A stretch of DNA of 64,000 nucleotides, from NCBI GenBank assembly GCA_000469685.2, contig LS997563.1, positions 20,639,757 through 20,703,756 on the forward strand. Reading direction: 5' to 3'. The DNA comes from Haemonchus contortus (lineage: Eukaryota > Nematoda > Chromadorea > Rhabditida > Trichostrongylidae). Made by a program: the position numbers and the translations under genes. The notes beneath the pieces were generated by a model. The model ran no database searches and was not told the DNA's origin. It saw only the letters and a list, made by a program, of their open reading frames with translations. Positions 24,901 through 36,474 of the stretch are shown one piece after another (position 1 is the stretch's first letter; each line of letters starts with the position of its first letter).

Positions 24901-27900
24901 TGATCTGAATAAAAGGATAATAAGTTTTTCTTGCTGTCAAGTAAACATTCATAAAAGTAGCAAGTGACAACAAGTGGTGCAAATTCAACGTGACATGATG
25001 TAATACTTTGAAAGCCTGCGTCCATTGCCTGCGCCTGCTTCGGGGACCTTTTCCGTAAAAGGCATATAGTTTCAAATCCTCCATACTCGGGGCAGGAATC
25101 TATGGCATCTGATAATGAGGCAATGAACATCATATGCAGAGTTTGTCGCGCCGACGGAGACACCTTGCTTCTTGATATCCATTGGCATCGGAATTCGCTG
25201 CTTAGGAGCGGAGCCACCGTCGGCGTGAGTGCCTTATCGATGACTTACGCGGCGCTCGCTCTTACCCCATTTGCCGCACGGAATGTTATTTTGGCCCTTG
25301 CAGCCCCTACACTGGTCCCACAATCCAACTCTTACCCAACGCGTGCTAGCCTAAACACAGCCCAATTTCGACAATCGAACCAGATACAGCCTACACGGCG
25401 TAACCGGCATCAAACTACCAACACAATATTATACCAGTCCTCCATGGGTACGTTGATAAAAATAATAGTAATAAGTCAAAGGGAAGAAATTATAAAAAGC
25501 AAACACATCTTAAATACATATATACATACAAGAAAACAACAGCTACGTCAGCAATTAAAAACTACGATCACCTGTATCACCTGTCGTCCCGTTGATCATC
25601 GACTTCCTCAAGCGGGCGCCAGTAACGTCTCCATTCGTCCCTGTCACGAGCCAGAGTGGTCCAGTGAATCGTTCTCGCTTCAGGGGCACGAGGTTCAACA
25701 TTCCTTTCGTTTAGAGCTTTCGTGAAGAAGTCTGACCATCGCGCAGGGAGCCGTCCTGGAGTTCGTTTGATGTCCTGAGGGATCCAGTCAGTAACCGCCC
25801 TGGTCCAACGGTCATCACTATATCGCATAACGTGTCCAGGCCACCTGATCTTCGATTACTTAGCGTAATCAACGGCATCCCTGATCTTCGTTCGGTGACG
25901 GAGCTCGGAACTCCGGATTCTCTTCTGCACTTGCGTGTATAGGGAAATTCCGGGCATCGTCCTTTCCAAAGCGCGTTGAATAACGCTGACAGCATGCTCA
26001 TCCTGCTTTCGTAGAGTCCAGGTCTCCGAGGCGTACGTCAAAGCAGGAAGGACAGCAGTGTCGAAAAGGTGAGCGCGGAGCCGGATGTTCTTTGTCTTCT
26101 TCACTACTCCCTCGATATTCTTAAATGCTCCCCACGCGACGCGTTTCCTTCTGCACAGCTCTGGAGCTAGGTCGTTCATCATGTTGACTTCTCGACCTAG
26201 ATACACATAGCTAGAGCATTCGGAGATATTCGTTCCGTTTAACGTGGAAGATCAGGTACCAATTCGTTTTTATGATCGATTGTACTGAACCCTCTCCGAA
26301 ACCCTGCTTGCTCACTTGGCTGACCTTCATCTAATATTGTGCCAATCCTGTTTAGGATGACACGAGTGAAAAGCTTGTAGATTACGGACAGCAGGCAGAT
26401 TGGGCGATAATTGCCAATATCGTCTGGATCTCCCTTCTTGTACAGCAACACAGACTTGCTAGTTTTCCACGACTTGGGCACATTGCATTCCGACAGGTAC
26501 CGTGTGAAGAGCCTAGCCAAAGTTTTGATGATGATGACTGGTGGTATACTCTTCAGATGTTCTGGTTTGATCCTATCGGGACCGGGCGCTGTACAGTTCT
26601 TCATCGACGTGATGGCATGTCGTATTTCGGAAGGGAGAACCGAAGGAGCGATGTATTCGTCTTGCCTAAGATGGTGAGTAGGCAGGTAAACGTGACCGTC
26701 GAAGAGATCCGAGTAGAAGTCGTAGATGACCTTCTCCATCGCCCTCCGGGATGCAGTAACGGTTCCATCAGGACGACGAAGGGAGGTCATCTTGGTCTTG
26801 TAATTGGCGAAGCTCCGTCGGGCTTTGAGAATGCTCTTTCCGGCCTCGGCGGCTTCGTCCATGACTGCTGCTCTTCTCTCTTTCGGATCTTCCGTTATCG
26901 CTTCTCTGAGTAGCTTCGCAAGTTCGGACGTTTGTTGGTGATTGCCTGTAGCTCGCACGATTCTACATTGGCATATTAGCTCGAGAGTCTCCGAAGAGAG
27001 TCGGCTTTTGACTACTTGTGGACTCTCAGTTTTTCTAGCGCAATCGCGAAGATGTTCGGCGAGCCTGTTGTACTCATCATCGATGTTGTCTATAACGGAA
27101 TCTTCCCACTCACTCTCAATGGAAGCGAAGTGGTCCCAGTTGATGGAGGTCTTGGGGCTTCGTTTCCGAAACTTCATAGCTCTCTCCCCACGCACTGAGA
27201 AGCAGAATCTAGCGCGGAGGATACGATGGTCCGATCCCGTGTAGAACTTCGGAACAACAGCGACATTAGTCAGGCAAAACCTCCGATTGAAGACTATGTG
27301 GTCTATTTCATTATGGAACTGTCAACCAGGTAACTCCCATGTCCATCGTAAATGAGAGGGCTTCTGGAACTGCGAGTTACCATGGATGGTGTGAGTCAAC
27401 ATGATAAACTCAGACAGCCTTTCACCCTGCTCATTCCATTCTGTTCCGTGAGTCCCAATGTGAAGCTCTGGCCGTTCTTCTGGGGCCAATCTTAGCGCTA
27501 AATTCACCGACGATGACCCTGAAGAAAGTGTGGTCTTCTCTGTGGAGCCTCTCCAGATCCATATAAAACGCTTCCAACTCCTCTTCTTCGTTGCGCGATG
27601 TTGGTGCGTAGGCAACGAAGATGATTAGAGCTGGGGTTGAGCCACATCTTCTTAATCGCAAACGTCCGTTTCGGGTTGTTAGGCTTTCGTACGAATCGAT
27701 GTTCATGGCCAAGTGCGTATTGACGAGGACACCTACACCGCCGACGCCTCTACTGTCGCATGTTCCAAGGAACAGTTCTTCTCCAGACTCAAATACAGCG
27801 TGCAGCGGGCGATGCCTTTTCGTCTCGGACAGTCCGATGACGTCGTACTTGATCTTCCTAGCTTGCATCATCAGGTCTTCCATACACGCTTCCGATGCAA

Positions 27901-30900
27901 GCGTCCGTGCGTTGAAAGTACAGATCGCCATCTTAGTCCTTCTCCTTTTAAGCAGCCTGTTTTGGCCCTGAGATTTTAGCAGCCTCTCCCGAGCGGTCCT
28001 ACCCAACGCTGCCGTATTGGGGGCTCCCTCAGGTTAAGGGGGAAAGGCCCATTTTTATTACTGTTTTTGGCGTGAAGATACCCATCGTGCAGCTTGCCAG
28101 GCTCTGACGTGGGGGCTATTGACTCCGGGGGCTTGCCAGGCTATCCCGAAGTAGACAAGGGGCTTTGTTTTTGAAGGCGGCCCCGAATTGCCTCCCAGGT
28201 ATTCCCAGTGTGACTTGTTCGTCACTCGAATGCAAGCTTTTGGCCGAGTCGACGGGCAGTATACCGACTGCACCCACAGACTCCACACACGTATGCGTGG
28301 ATCGCCTGCGAGGAACAGAGGGTATATCGACCCAGCACAGCAGAATCAAGGAGTCCATCCCCTGAATCCACCTGCGTCTCTGGGCAAGTACCGGTGACTT
28401 TTGGTAAGCGATTAATTCCCCTATCCGCCACCTGGGGACGCCCTACGTAGACTCGTCACTAACCGGCTGGGGATCCTTCAGTGAGAGAGATCCCTCAGTG
28501 AAGGAGATCCGTAGAAAAACTACGATAATAACCAGTAAACCTACATATCAGGAGGCTCGAACCAGAACGTTAAATCTCACGGTCGGCGACGTTTCTTGGG
28601 ACCGCTCGGCGCCTTTAGGCTTCCACGTCCAAGTCGATCACTACGCGTTCAATCAGGTTGCATCATATTTCCGTCCTCGAGCGGGCACGACGGTAGGACG
28701 ACGGGCAGCGGCGGCGGGATGCGACGACGAACGTAGACACACTGCCGGATTTTTCTTAGGCCAGAGCACGCGTTGAGTATGGTAAGCCGCGCGCGCCGGG
28801 ACCCCCGCACGCTCTACCAGGCGTGGCCCTTTAGTAAGTGGGCCGGAGAACACGACAGAGTTCTTTTTGTTTAGAAAGCGTGTAGTTGAGAGGGATGTCC
28901 AAGAGCGGTGTCGGTTGAGACCGTTCGGACCAACCGCTTTGCTATGACCAGTATGAGACAGTGCTCATTGCAATCGTGCTGATTTTCTTACTGTTCCCGC
29001 AAAGAATACTGGTTATCCAAATAATTATGAGGGCGAACCTTTTGTTGGCGTTCAGTGAGATGATTTTCGTCACCAGTTAAGGCTGAGATTTGCCTATCTA
29101 TTATGCTTACAGAAGTAATATTGTGTGTCACGTCTTTACATTTAAGAATTTGCAGTTTTCCATGGTCGTCGAACGTGCCATTGCACTTCGGAAACGTTCA
29201 CAATATGATTCATTTGGACCCAAAATCGGCATCTCTCTCAGTGCTGTCTCGGTGAGTTTATTAAATCGTAGTACAAATATGTATATATAATCTATACTTT
29301 GGACGTATTATTTGATTTAAAGACACAGCTTACGTTATTCGTCGAAGGTGGAAGTATTGGTTGGGAATAGTGCATCGGTGATAAAAGAAGCGAGAATATC
29401 CGCCGTTGGGCAAAAAATAAGGCTCCCCAAAAAATATTGAAAATCGAGCTTGCACGAGATTACCATGATGGGAAGAACATGACAGGGGTATCTAGCCGGG
29501 ATTTCAGTTGTTGCTATTACGCGAAGAACTGTCTACAACGAGCCAAAGCTAACCAGAATTGCCTTTTCACTTCACAAGGGATCATGACGAGTTGTTTGAC
29601 TTTTCTACAGGGGCTTGTTTGTGACTGATGCAGCCTTTACAATGCCGTCGAAACTCGTCTGCGCATACACACGGGACAAGCTTTGAATCTTTATAACGCC
29701 CTATCTGGGACGTTTTTCGGCCTGACAACGCCACATATGGTATACGAGAGGGCCACCAATTTATCCAAGGAGAGATCTGATAAGCCATTTTTCAGACAGA
29801 GTAGCCATGTTTATTTATTTTTATTTTTTATGCCATGCGCTCAAAGGCTGGTTCATTTTCTAAAATGTTCCCACGGCCTGCAAATCTGTTTTTTTCAACG
29901 GAATGGAGTAAACTTGCCTTCAAGAATGTGAGCCAACCCATAAAATATGCCCTTTTGCCGATTCATCAGTTTCCAAAAAAATAGAATGTTTGAAGATACT
30001 AGTAATCTAGAATGAGTTACCCTCTACTATCGTCGACCGAATCTTCTCTAGTGATTTAAAAATCTTTTCTAATTTTAGGTCCTCCTCGCCATGCTATCCT
30101 GTGCATGGGCAATGAGTGAGGAAGACTTCTCAAAAAGCTATGCTTACTGTTCCCCAGTCACTCCGAAGACATCGAAAAATATGATGGTACTGGTATTTGC
30201 GTCTTCTGGAGTCTCGGGTTTAACAATATCTGGTATTGTGATATTGTTTATATTCAACAGATATGCGAAGAAAAGGTAATTAAAGTTCACGCATCATTGC
30301 TAGGATTGTTAGTGACTTCAACTTTTATATAAGCTCACTTCGAAGGCAAGAAAAACCTTGTTTCATAGGATACAGATTCGATTCTATAGTTTAACTCGTA
30401 ATATTGGCATCAAGATGAATTACCCGAATAGATGTCGACAGCAGTTATCGTCAAATCATTGGATGGATATCTATGTGAAGACAGTATATTTGTTGGGGAA
30501 CATCAATCCAATACGACTTATTGGTTTGTAGTCCACTAACATGTGAGAGTCCACAGAGAAATTGCTATTTGACTCACTTTCTGAAGTAGGGGCGGAGATG
30601 GTACATCGGGAAGTGGCTTAGTATCACACATGCATGGTCACGGGTTCCAATTAGGGATCTAAGATTAGGATGGGGAGAAGAGATATAGGATTTGCTCCTA
30701 ACCCAACCCAGCCTTCAATCCACACGAGGTCGGTTGGTTGATAAGAGACTTGTCTGGGAGGGCAGAAGTACAGACCTGTCCATCGGCTGACCTTTGCAAG
30801 TCATTGTTTAGGCTATATACGCATTCAATCCAGCACTATGATCTAAAGAAAAGTCGAACGCGGGGCACGTCCTTAGAACAGGTTGATTAACGCCCGAAGC

Positions 30901-33900
30901 TTTCTCCTTCTATCCTTTGATACGTGGAGATCTCAAAATGCGTCACAGTAGATTCTAAGGCAAATCAGTGCTTCACATAAGCACAGCTCAATATTAAGAA
31001 GTCCACTTGTCGTATACACAAGCGGTTTCAATATAAACTCCCAAACACCAATTATTATAATCGGTCTTTTACGTCGCCTATTTATAGCACCACTAGACAT
31101 TCTCGTAATGTGTGTTTGTATTCTTCTTCTTCTTCTTATTCTTCAGCGCCTGTCCCGCATGTAGGCGGGGTCCGCTATTCTGATATGTTGACGCCACTTC
31201 TCCCGATTAAACGCTTGATCGGGGTGGATGTTAACCGTTTTGAGGTCTTCGTGCAACGTATCGAGCCATCGCTGCTTTGGGCGCCCTCTAGGCCGTCTTC
31301 CGGACACGTCTAGGTTGAGACCGATCTTACGAACACTGCCTTCGTCCGCGCGGAGAACGTGGCCATACCAACGGAGTCGGGCTTCGCGCATTTTATCGAC
31401 AATGGGCGCTACACCGAATCGCTCCCTGATGGCGTCATTACTTATGCGATCTAGTCGTGTTACTCCGGCTGTCCAGCGCAGCATCTTGGTCTCCATCACA
31501 CTGAGACGAGCTTCTACTTCTTTGGTCGTAGGCCAGCACTCGGCGCCGTAAATCGCGACGGGGCGGATGACGGTTCTGTAGATTTTTGATTTGAGTCGCT
31601 CAGGGATGTTCTTATCGCAGAGTACGCCAGTCATTGAGCGCCACTTCAACCACGCTGCATTCACGCGAGAATTCGTTTCAAAACCCAGGCTGCCGTCAGA
31701 CGCAAGTGCCGATCCAAGGTACTTGAAGGTTATTGTCCGTGTGAGCTCAGTGCCATTGATCTTGATAGAACCTGGCTCGCTCGGATCAGTGGTCAAGTAC
31801 TCAGTCTTTTTGACGTTTAACCTGAGCCCGAACCTAGCCAGACGGTCGGACCAGGTCTGCACCTGTGACTCGAGCTCGCTTTTGTCTTCGCTGGCGAGCA
31901 TCACATCATCGGCATAAAGAAGCGTCCATGGAGCCGGCTTCTGGAGGTCTTTTGTAATGGCATCCATGACGACAACAAAAAGTAGTGGGGATAACGCAGA
32001 GCCCTGGTGTACTCCGACGGAGATGGGGAAATCCGTCGATGTGCCCGCTGCCGTTTGCACTCGGCTTTTTGGGCTAGTGTAAAGGATGCGCACCCACTCA
32101 ATAAGCTCTTCGGGAACGCCATGCTGTCGTAAAGCATACCATATAACGTCACGCGGAACGCGGTCGAAAGCCTTCTCCAAGTCTAGAAAGGCAAGATGTA
32201 CCGGTCTTCGTTTTTCGCGATGCTTTTCTAGTAGAAGGCGAGTGGCGTGTATGGCATCAATGGTGCTGCAACCAGAGACAAAACCACACTGATTGGTGGT
32301 CAGCTCGACGATGTCGCGGATACGACTGTCCACAATTCGCTCAAAGATTTTCATGCTGTGCGAGAGCAGGCGAATTGGGCGATAGCAAGCGCAGTCTCCA
32401 GGACTGCCCTTCTTTTTCCAGATAGGAATCGTCGTGCTCTGTTGCCAGCTCTCAGGCACCTTCTTCTCTGCGACGACCTGATTGAAGAAGTCCGTCAACC
32501 ACCCTGCAGGATTCCAGCATTTCGATTTCCACAGGTCCGCTGCTAAGTCGTCAGGACCAGTTGCTTTGCCTGATTTCATCCTCTTCATAGCCGTAATTGT
32601 CTCCCTCACAGTTATCTTCTGGACAGGACCGTATACTGGCGGAGCGCAAGGGATGGCGGGATGAGCAAATTCGACTGTCGAGATGTTTTCGAAGTACTCT
32701 CGCCATCGTTTCAGTGTTTGCTTGCGGTCCGTCAGGAGGTGACCATTCTCGTCATTTATGCCGAAAAACCTTTCTATATCCTCGGTCTGGCGATGGCGGG
32801 TCTTTGCGAGACGGTAAACATACCGCTCACCGTCGCGAGACTCGAGCTTCTCGTTCAATTCGGCAAAATGAGCTGCCTTCACAGAAGCAACGACCTTCTT
32901 CGCCTCTTTCTTCGCGATCTGATAGCGCTGCCAATTATCGGCTGTCTTTTCCGAGAGGAATGCGTGGTATTGCTTTTTCTTCTCACGTACTTTATCCCTG
33001 ACATGATCCGTCCACAGCCATGTTTGCTTGTCAATCTTTCGTCGTCCAGGCTTGGTCATGCCGAGCTCCGACCGTGCAACCCGGGTTATCGCTTCGACAG
33101 CACTCTTCCAAGTTTCATCGACAGTCGTTACCGCCGGTAATAGAATGCGGGAGACGACGGCCGATTCCTTTTCTTTTTCCTTCAGTCGCCACCACTTGAT
33201 TCTCGCTGGCCCACACCTTTCGGCAACTTTCGGTTTCGGCGGGGCGATCTTTAGCGTACAAATCAGCGGTCGATGTTGTGTAGCGACCGTTTCATAAGGT
33301 ACTGTCTTCGCGTCTGTTACGAGTCCCTGATCGCGGTGCCTGACAAGGACGAAATCGATTTGTGTTCTGTTTTCACCGCTATAGAAGGTAATGAGATGAG
33401 AGTCACGCTTACGGAATTTCGTGTTTACAATGACGAGATTATGCGAATCTGCATACTCAAGAATTCGCTCGCCATCAGTATTGCGTGACCCATATCCAAA
33501 ACCACCATGACAGCTATAACCGTCTTTAGTAGCTCCTACATGACCATTAAGATCACCTGCGACAACTAGTGCTTCTTGTAACGGTACTTCAGCTGTCTTC
33601 TCATCTAGCAGGTTCCAGAACTTGTCCTTGGTTTGTTCAGAGCATCCAGCCTGTGGAGCATACGCTGAGAAGAAATGGTATTTTTGGCATTCGATGACCA
33701 CAATGATCTTCATTAAGCGATCATCGAAGCGCTCCACGCCCACTATCGAATCACGGAACCTTTCAGAGACAATTATGCCAACTCCATTGGTGGTTTTGGG
33801 TCCACCACAGAGAACGGCTTTGAAGCCGTGGCCAATGTCCCTCGACTTGCAGCAGGACCACCTCGTTTCCTGCACGGCACAGAAATCAATTCTTCGACGC

Positions 33901-34796
33901 TCTAGAGCTTCTGCTAACTCATACGAGCGTCCCGTTAATGTGCCAACATTTAACGTCGCAACGCGAGTCTTCCATACGTTGCGGGACTTTTGGACTAGCC
34001 TAGTTGCCCCCCGATGCCGTCCTTGCACCGGAGACCCTCGCATACTTTTCACACTCACCGGGCCTTGCAAGTGCGCGTCGGCTCCCGCGGACGCCGTAGC
34101 ATTACATCGAGATTCTTTGAGTGACATTAACATTTTTGATGTGACTGGGGTGTTCGTAGGCCGGCCTGTCACGGGGCCTGTCGCCTGCATTCGAATGTCC
34201 GTGGTCAGCTCAGCCCACAGAGTGGGCAGTTTCCAGTGGCACCCCTTGGAGGAACGGACTTCGCCACCTAATGTGTGTTTGTATTCGTCCGTTGTAATAC
34301 CATTACTTTATGCCGCTGACCCAACGAAAAATTCAGAAAATGCTTCGATCTTATAACTTCGTATCAGCTACGCGAGAACGATAGCGTTTTACGCTTACTC
34401 TTGCCGTTGGATATTTTTCAAGCGACAGTCTCTGGATTTGCCACAACAGGCGGATTTATAATAATGATTTTCAAGGACCAGCTCACAGCTGTCAGTTTCC
34501 GAATTTTCCTGACTTCTATGAATGTAAGTTGCAATATCATCTTATTGTGAAATAAGGCGTGAATTCAAGGGCTGCAGTCTGACTACTCTAACCGGCTAAC
34601 TGATAATCTCTGATGACACTCTTTTCAGTTATTCCCTTACTACACCATAGTATCACCAATTCTGTTGTGGTTTATAATCCGATGGTCACGACGATTGAAT
34701 GCTGAAAAAAGAGTTACGATGGTGAAGAAGAAAAACGAAAATGAAAACGAAATCTATTTCCGCACATATAATGAAATGTGGGGTCATCAACGGTGA
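21969..34796 (+). CDS. Srab-type seven-transmembrane chemoreceptor, gene I (intact)
   Basis: Seven exons (21969-22118, 23196-23258, 24189-24311, 29156-29251, 30079-30275, 34337-34523, 34629-34796) join in phase to 984 nt, giving 327 aa, a usual length for the nematode Srab GPCR family. Family hallmarks are MNCS at the start, YFHVNCKILI at the end of helix 1, HLYRYLT, the cysteine-flanked [17 protein letters not shown] (like the family's IER motif) and the C-terminal YFRTYNEMW. These receptors act in sensory neuron membranes; the ligand is unknown. The ATG at 21969 is preferred over the in-frame one at 21948 because genes II and III start at the same place and a splice acceptor separates the two ATGs. 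Introns hold an RTE, a second LINE, SINEs and MITEs, yet every exon is intact. Confidence 0.85.
22262..22545 (+). repeat. tRNA-derived SINE, copy 2
   Basis: The head GCGCTGGTGCAGTGGCGAGT is followed by GGGATCAAATCCCGG, a B-box-like hairpin. The body (CCAACCAAACC, GATTCGTCTAAGAGGATAA) matches the other copies. It lies in intron 1 of receptor gene I, in the sense orientation. Confidence 0.75.
22753..23029. mobile_element. Foldback MITE with arms over 100 bp
   Basis: The left arm ACATTCACCCAGAACTGGAT, then CAAACCGCGCG, GTGGTGATTAA and TATCATTGGG, recurs inverted on the right, ending ATCCAGTTCTGGGTGAATGT. TCAATTGAG stands at both outer edges (22753-22761 and 23021-23029). No coding capacity. A transcript across it would form a long imperfect hairpin. 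Confidence 0.75.
23421..23890. mobile_element. MITE with AAAGGCACAGTTCACG ends
   Basis: Perfect 18-bp terminal inverted repeats (AAAGGCACAGTTCACGTT) lie at 23421-23438 and 23873-23890. The ends resemble those of the longer MITE family at 29.3, 35.4, 39.7 and 57.7 kb, but the inside differs. It sits in intron 2 of receptor gene I. Confidence 0.7.
25569..28514 (-). mobile_element. RTE-clade LINE, copy A, full-length ends with internal deletion
   Basis: A perfect 12-bp target duplication, AAAAACTACGAT, flanks the element (25557-25568 and 28515-28526). The 5' end CTACGGATCTCC and the 3' end match copy B at 48230-51661. On the minus strand an endonuclease segment (27431-28006) is followed by a frame with the first half of the reverse transcriptase (26239-27195) and one with its C-terminal tail (25711-26206). 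Relative to B about 480 bp are missing, from just after [10 protein letters not shown] to just before the LVPD motif. This removes the catalytic FADD box, so the copy cannot encode active enzyme. A 2-nt deletion near 27460 also shifts the endonuclease frame. It lies antisense in intron 3 of receptor gene I. Confidence 0.9.
29322..29805 (+). mobile_element. MITE (GGCACAG family), copy 1
   Basis: About 480 bp shared with copies near 35.4, 35.9, 39.7 and 57.7 kb. Shared words include TAGTGCATCGG, ACGAGATTACCATGA, CTACAACGAGCC and GCCACATATGGTATACG. The left end is decayed (GACACAGCTTACG). It is non-coding and lies in intron 4 of receptor gene I. Confidence 0.65.
30590..30890 (+). repeat. tRNA-derived SINE, copy 3 (diverged)
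   Basis: ATGGTCACGGGTTCCAATTAG keeps a damaged B box. The downstream body (CCAACCCAGCC, CTTGTCTGGGAGG, ATATACGCATTCAATCC) is colinear with the other copies. An internal insertion separates the B box from the body. Confidence 0.65.
31124..34268 (-). mobile_element. Intact RTE-like LINE with perfect 18-bp target duplication
   Basis: TAATGTGTGTTTGTATTC occurs without mismatch at 31106-31123 and 34269-34286, exactly bounding the element. The 3' end, read on the minus strand, is a short GAA repeat tail, as in RTE-clade LINEs. A single long ORF fills nearly the whole length. It lies in intron 5 of receptor gene I, antisense, with its upstream end 50 bp from the exon 6 acceptor (after 34336). The perfect duplication and open frame suggest a young insertion. 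Confidence 0.93.
31143..34190 (-). CDS. Endonuclease/reverse transcriptase polyprotein of RTE-like LINE
   Basis: A single uninterrupted ORF of 1015 aa. Residues about 75-310 are an APE-type endonuclease with TLNVGT (79-84), QETRW (Glu108), GDLNGH (Asp213, Asn215), an IDF motif (Asp279) and THR-type QHRPL (His306). Residues about 530-800 are the reverse transcriptase, with [52 protein letters not shown] and the catalytic YADD (759-762). The C-terminal part has IYGAECWP and [10 protein letters not shown], usual for RTE elements. The protein would nick target DNA and copy its own RNA. All residues I can check for both activities are present, so the copy may be competent. Confidence 0.93.
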   Translation of the reverse strand: MQATGPVTGRPTNTPVTSKMLMSLKESRCNATASAGADAHLQGPVSVKSMRGSPVQGRHRGATRLVQKSRNVWKTRVATLNVGTLTGRSYELAEALERRRIDFCAVQETRWSCCKSRDIGHGFKAVLCGGPKTTNGVGIIVSERFRDSIVGVERFDDRLMKIIVVIECQKYHFFSAYAPQAGCSEQTKDKFWNLLDEKTAEVPLQEALVVAGDLNGHVGATKDGYSCHGGFGYGSRNTDGERILEYADSHNLVIVNTKFRKRDSHLITFYSGENRTQIDFVLVRHRDQGLVTDAKTVPYETVATQHRPLICTLKIAPPKPKVAERCGPARIKWWRLKEKEKESAVVSRILLPAVTTVDETWKSAVEAITRVARSELGMTKPGRRKIDKQTWLWTDHVRDKVREKKKQYHAFLSEKTADNWQRYQIAKKEAKKVVASVKAAHFAELNEKLESRDGERYVYRLAKTRHRQTEDIERFFGINDENGHLLTDRKQTLKRWREYFENISTVEFAHPAIPCAPPVYGPVQKITVRETITAMKRMKSGKATGPDDLAADLWKSKCWNPAGWLTDFFNQVVAEKKVPESWQQSTTIPIWKKKGSPGDCACYRPIRLLSHSMKIFERIVDSRIRDIVELTTNQCGFVSGCSTIDAIHATRLLLEKHREKRRPVHLAFLDLEKAFDRVPRDVIWYALRQHGVPEELIEWVRILYTSPKSRVQTAAGTSTDFPISVGVHQGSALSPLLFVVVMDAITKDLQKPAPWTLLYADDVMLASEDKSELESQVQTWSDRLARFGLRLNVKKTEYLTTDPSEPGSIKINGTELTRTITFKYLGSALASDGSLGFETNSRVNAAWLKWRSMTGVLCDKNIPERLKSKIYRTVIRPVAIYGAECWPTTKEVEARLSVMETKMLRWTAGVTRLDRISNDAIRERFGVAPIVDKMREARLRWYGHVLRADEGSVRKIGLNLDVSGRRPRGRPKQRWLDTLHEDLKTVNIHPDQAFNREKWRQHIRIADPAYMRDRR

Positions 34797-35429
34797 ACTC
34801 CAAAGTGCGGGGCCATTGACGGTGAATTCCAAAGCCCACCACACCTTTTTGGAACATCAATCACTCTCACAACTTTGAAGCTACCTAAGACTAGCCCATT
34901 CTTTTTAAACTTCGCTAACCATAAACTCAGTTGAGGAAGCGCTATAATGGCAAATGGCAAACTGACATTGTAACCACTGTTTACGAGATGTCTGATATAA
35001 AGAAGCAACTCTACTAACTGACTCGAGTCAAAATCAACAAATTTACGAAGCGTAGTGCTCATTCGCTCATTCACATTAGTGTGTTCTTGATATGGAATAG
35101 AGATAACTACTATTCACACGACGGAATATGATCAGGTGCTCCACTAAAAGCACGAAAGCAACCGAGCTATGCGTGAGGCTCACTGCTGTTCAGTAAAAAG
35201 TGTTACTGCCTAACCATGAATACTTAATCATGATTCTGATAGCTGCCAATGCTGACGGTCAGCTCAAGATGTTCAACCGTAGAAGGCACTCGAAAATTAT
35301 GAAGTCAAAACAAATTATGTCAGTGGCTCCTCGTATTAGGGCACAAAATAGCATCAGAACATTTTTATTCTGTGAATCAAATGTACACTCTGACGTGGCT
35401 CGGCATAGATGGACCAAAATTGCTTAGGA

Positions 35430-36290
35430 TGAAAACGAGTCGAGCGGAAGTATAAATAGGGAGTAGTTCATCGTTAGTGAAAAAAGCGAAAGAAATTGCC
35501 GATTTCGAGAAAAATACGGCTCCTCAAAAGTAGGGAAAATAGAGGTTAAACGAGATTGAAATGACAGAAATGACATGAAAGAGGTATTCAGAAGAGATTT
35601 CAGTTATTGCAAGCGCACAAAGAGCTGACTACATCGAGCCAGATTTGTACAGAACTGCCTTTGGCTGTCGCTATGGGTCATGACAAGTTGTGTATACTTC
35701 TTACATGGGTTCTCTTGTGATCGGTGTAGCCTCTACAATGCCGGTGAAACTCGTCCGAGGATTCACACAGGTCAATCTTTGAGCCTTTATAACGCCCTAA
35801 CTAGGCCGTTTTCCGACCTAATAGTGCCACATATGGTATACGCGGAGGCTTCATCCTGTAGAAGGATCTCCGAAACCATTATCGTGAACTGTGCCTTCAA
35901 AGGCACAGTCCACGGTTATTTGAGGAATACTTTTCAAGTTGAAATTGGAAGTATCGGTTGAAAATAGTGTATCGGAGGCGAAGAAAGCGAGAAATTTCAT
36001 ATACTCCGTGAGAAAGAAGGTCTCTTAAAAGTAGAAAATAGAGGTTGTACGAGACTGCCATGACGGGAATGGCATGCAAGGAGTATTGGAACGGGAGATT
36101 TCACCTGTTGCTATTGCGCAAAGAGCTAACTACATCGAGCCAAAACTATCCAACACTGCCTTTCACTGTCGCCATGGGTCACGATTAGTCGTTTGAACTT
36201 CTTACACGAAAATCTCCTAAGATAATGCAGCCTCCACAATACCGTTGGAACTTGTCTGGGTGCGGAATTTAACCGATACAATCCTTCGCG
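35430..36290. mobile_element. Two MITEs (GGCACAG family) joined end to end
   Basis: One copy runs to about 35897 and ends GTGAACTGTGCCTT. A second starts at once with AAAGGCACAGTCCACGG and repeats the same internal words (GGAAGTAT, TTGTACGAGACTGCCATGA, CATCGAGCC, GCCATGGGTCACGA). The junction TGTGCCTTCAAAGGCACA is a near-palindrome. Confidence 0.65.
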
Positions 36291-36427
36291 CCGCCGTCTC
36301 TGAGTTAGGGAGTCTTTTGATTATTTATATTTGCTGTCCACTTTCCTAAATCACAATGATCGTCGATAATAGAAAAATAGTCATTCCCAACAATCAAGCC
36401 TGATCCCTCTTTATATAATTCGCTAAT

Positions 36428-36474
36428 CTATGTGTTTGTGTGTCTGTGTGTGTAAGTGGGTCGGTGTGTGTGTC
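36428..36474. repeat. TG-rich microsatellite
   Basis: Repeated TGTGTG units with short interruptions. Low-complexity sequence. Confidence 0.75.

Noticed and set aside
32597..33140. Plus-strand frames of 134 and 159 aa
   Set aside because: Shadows of the intact 1015-aa LINE ORF on the minus strand.
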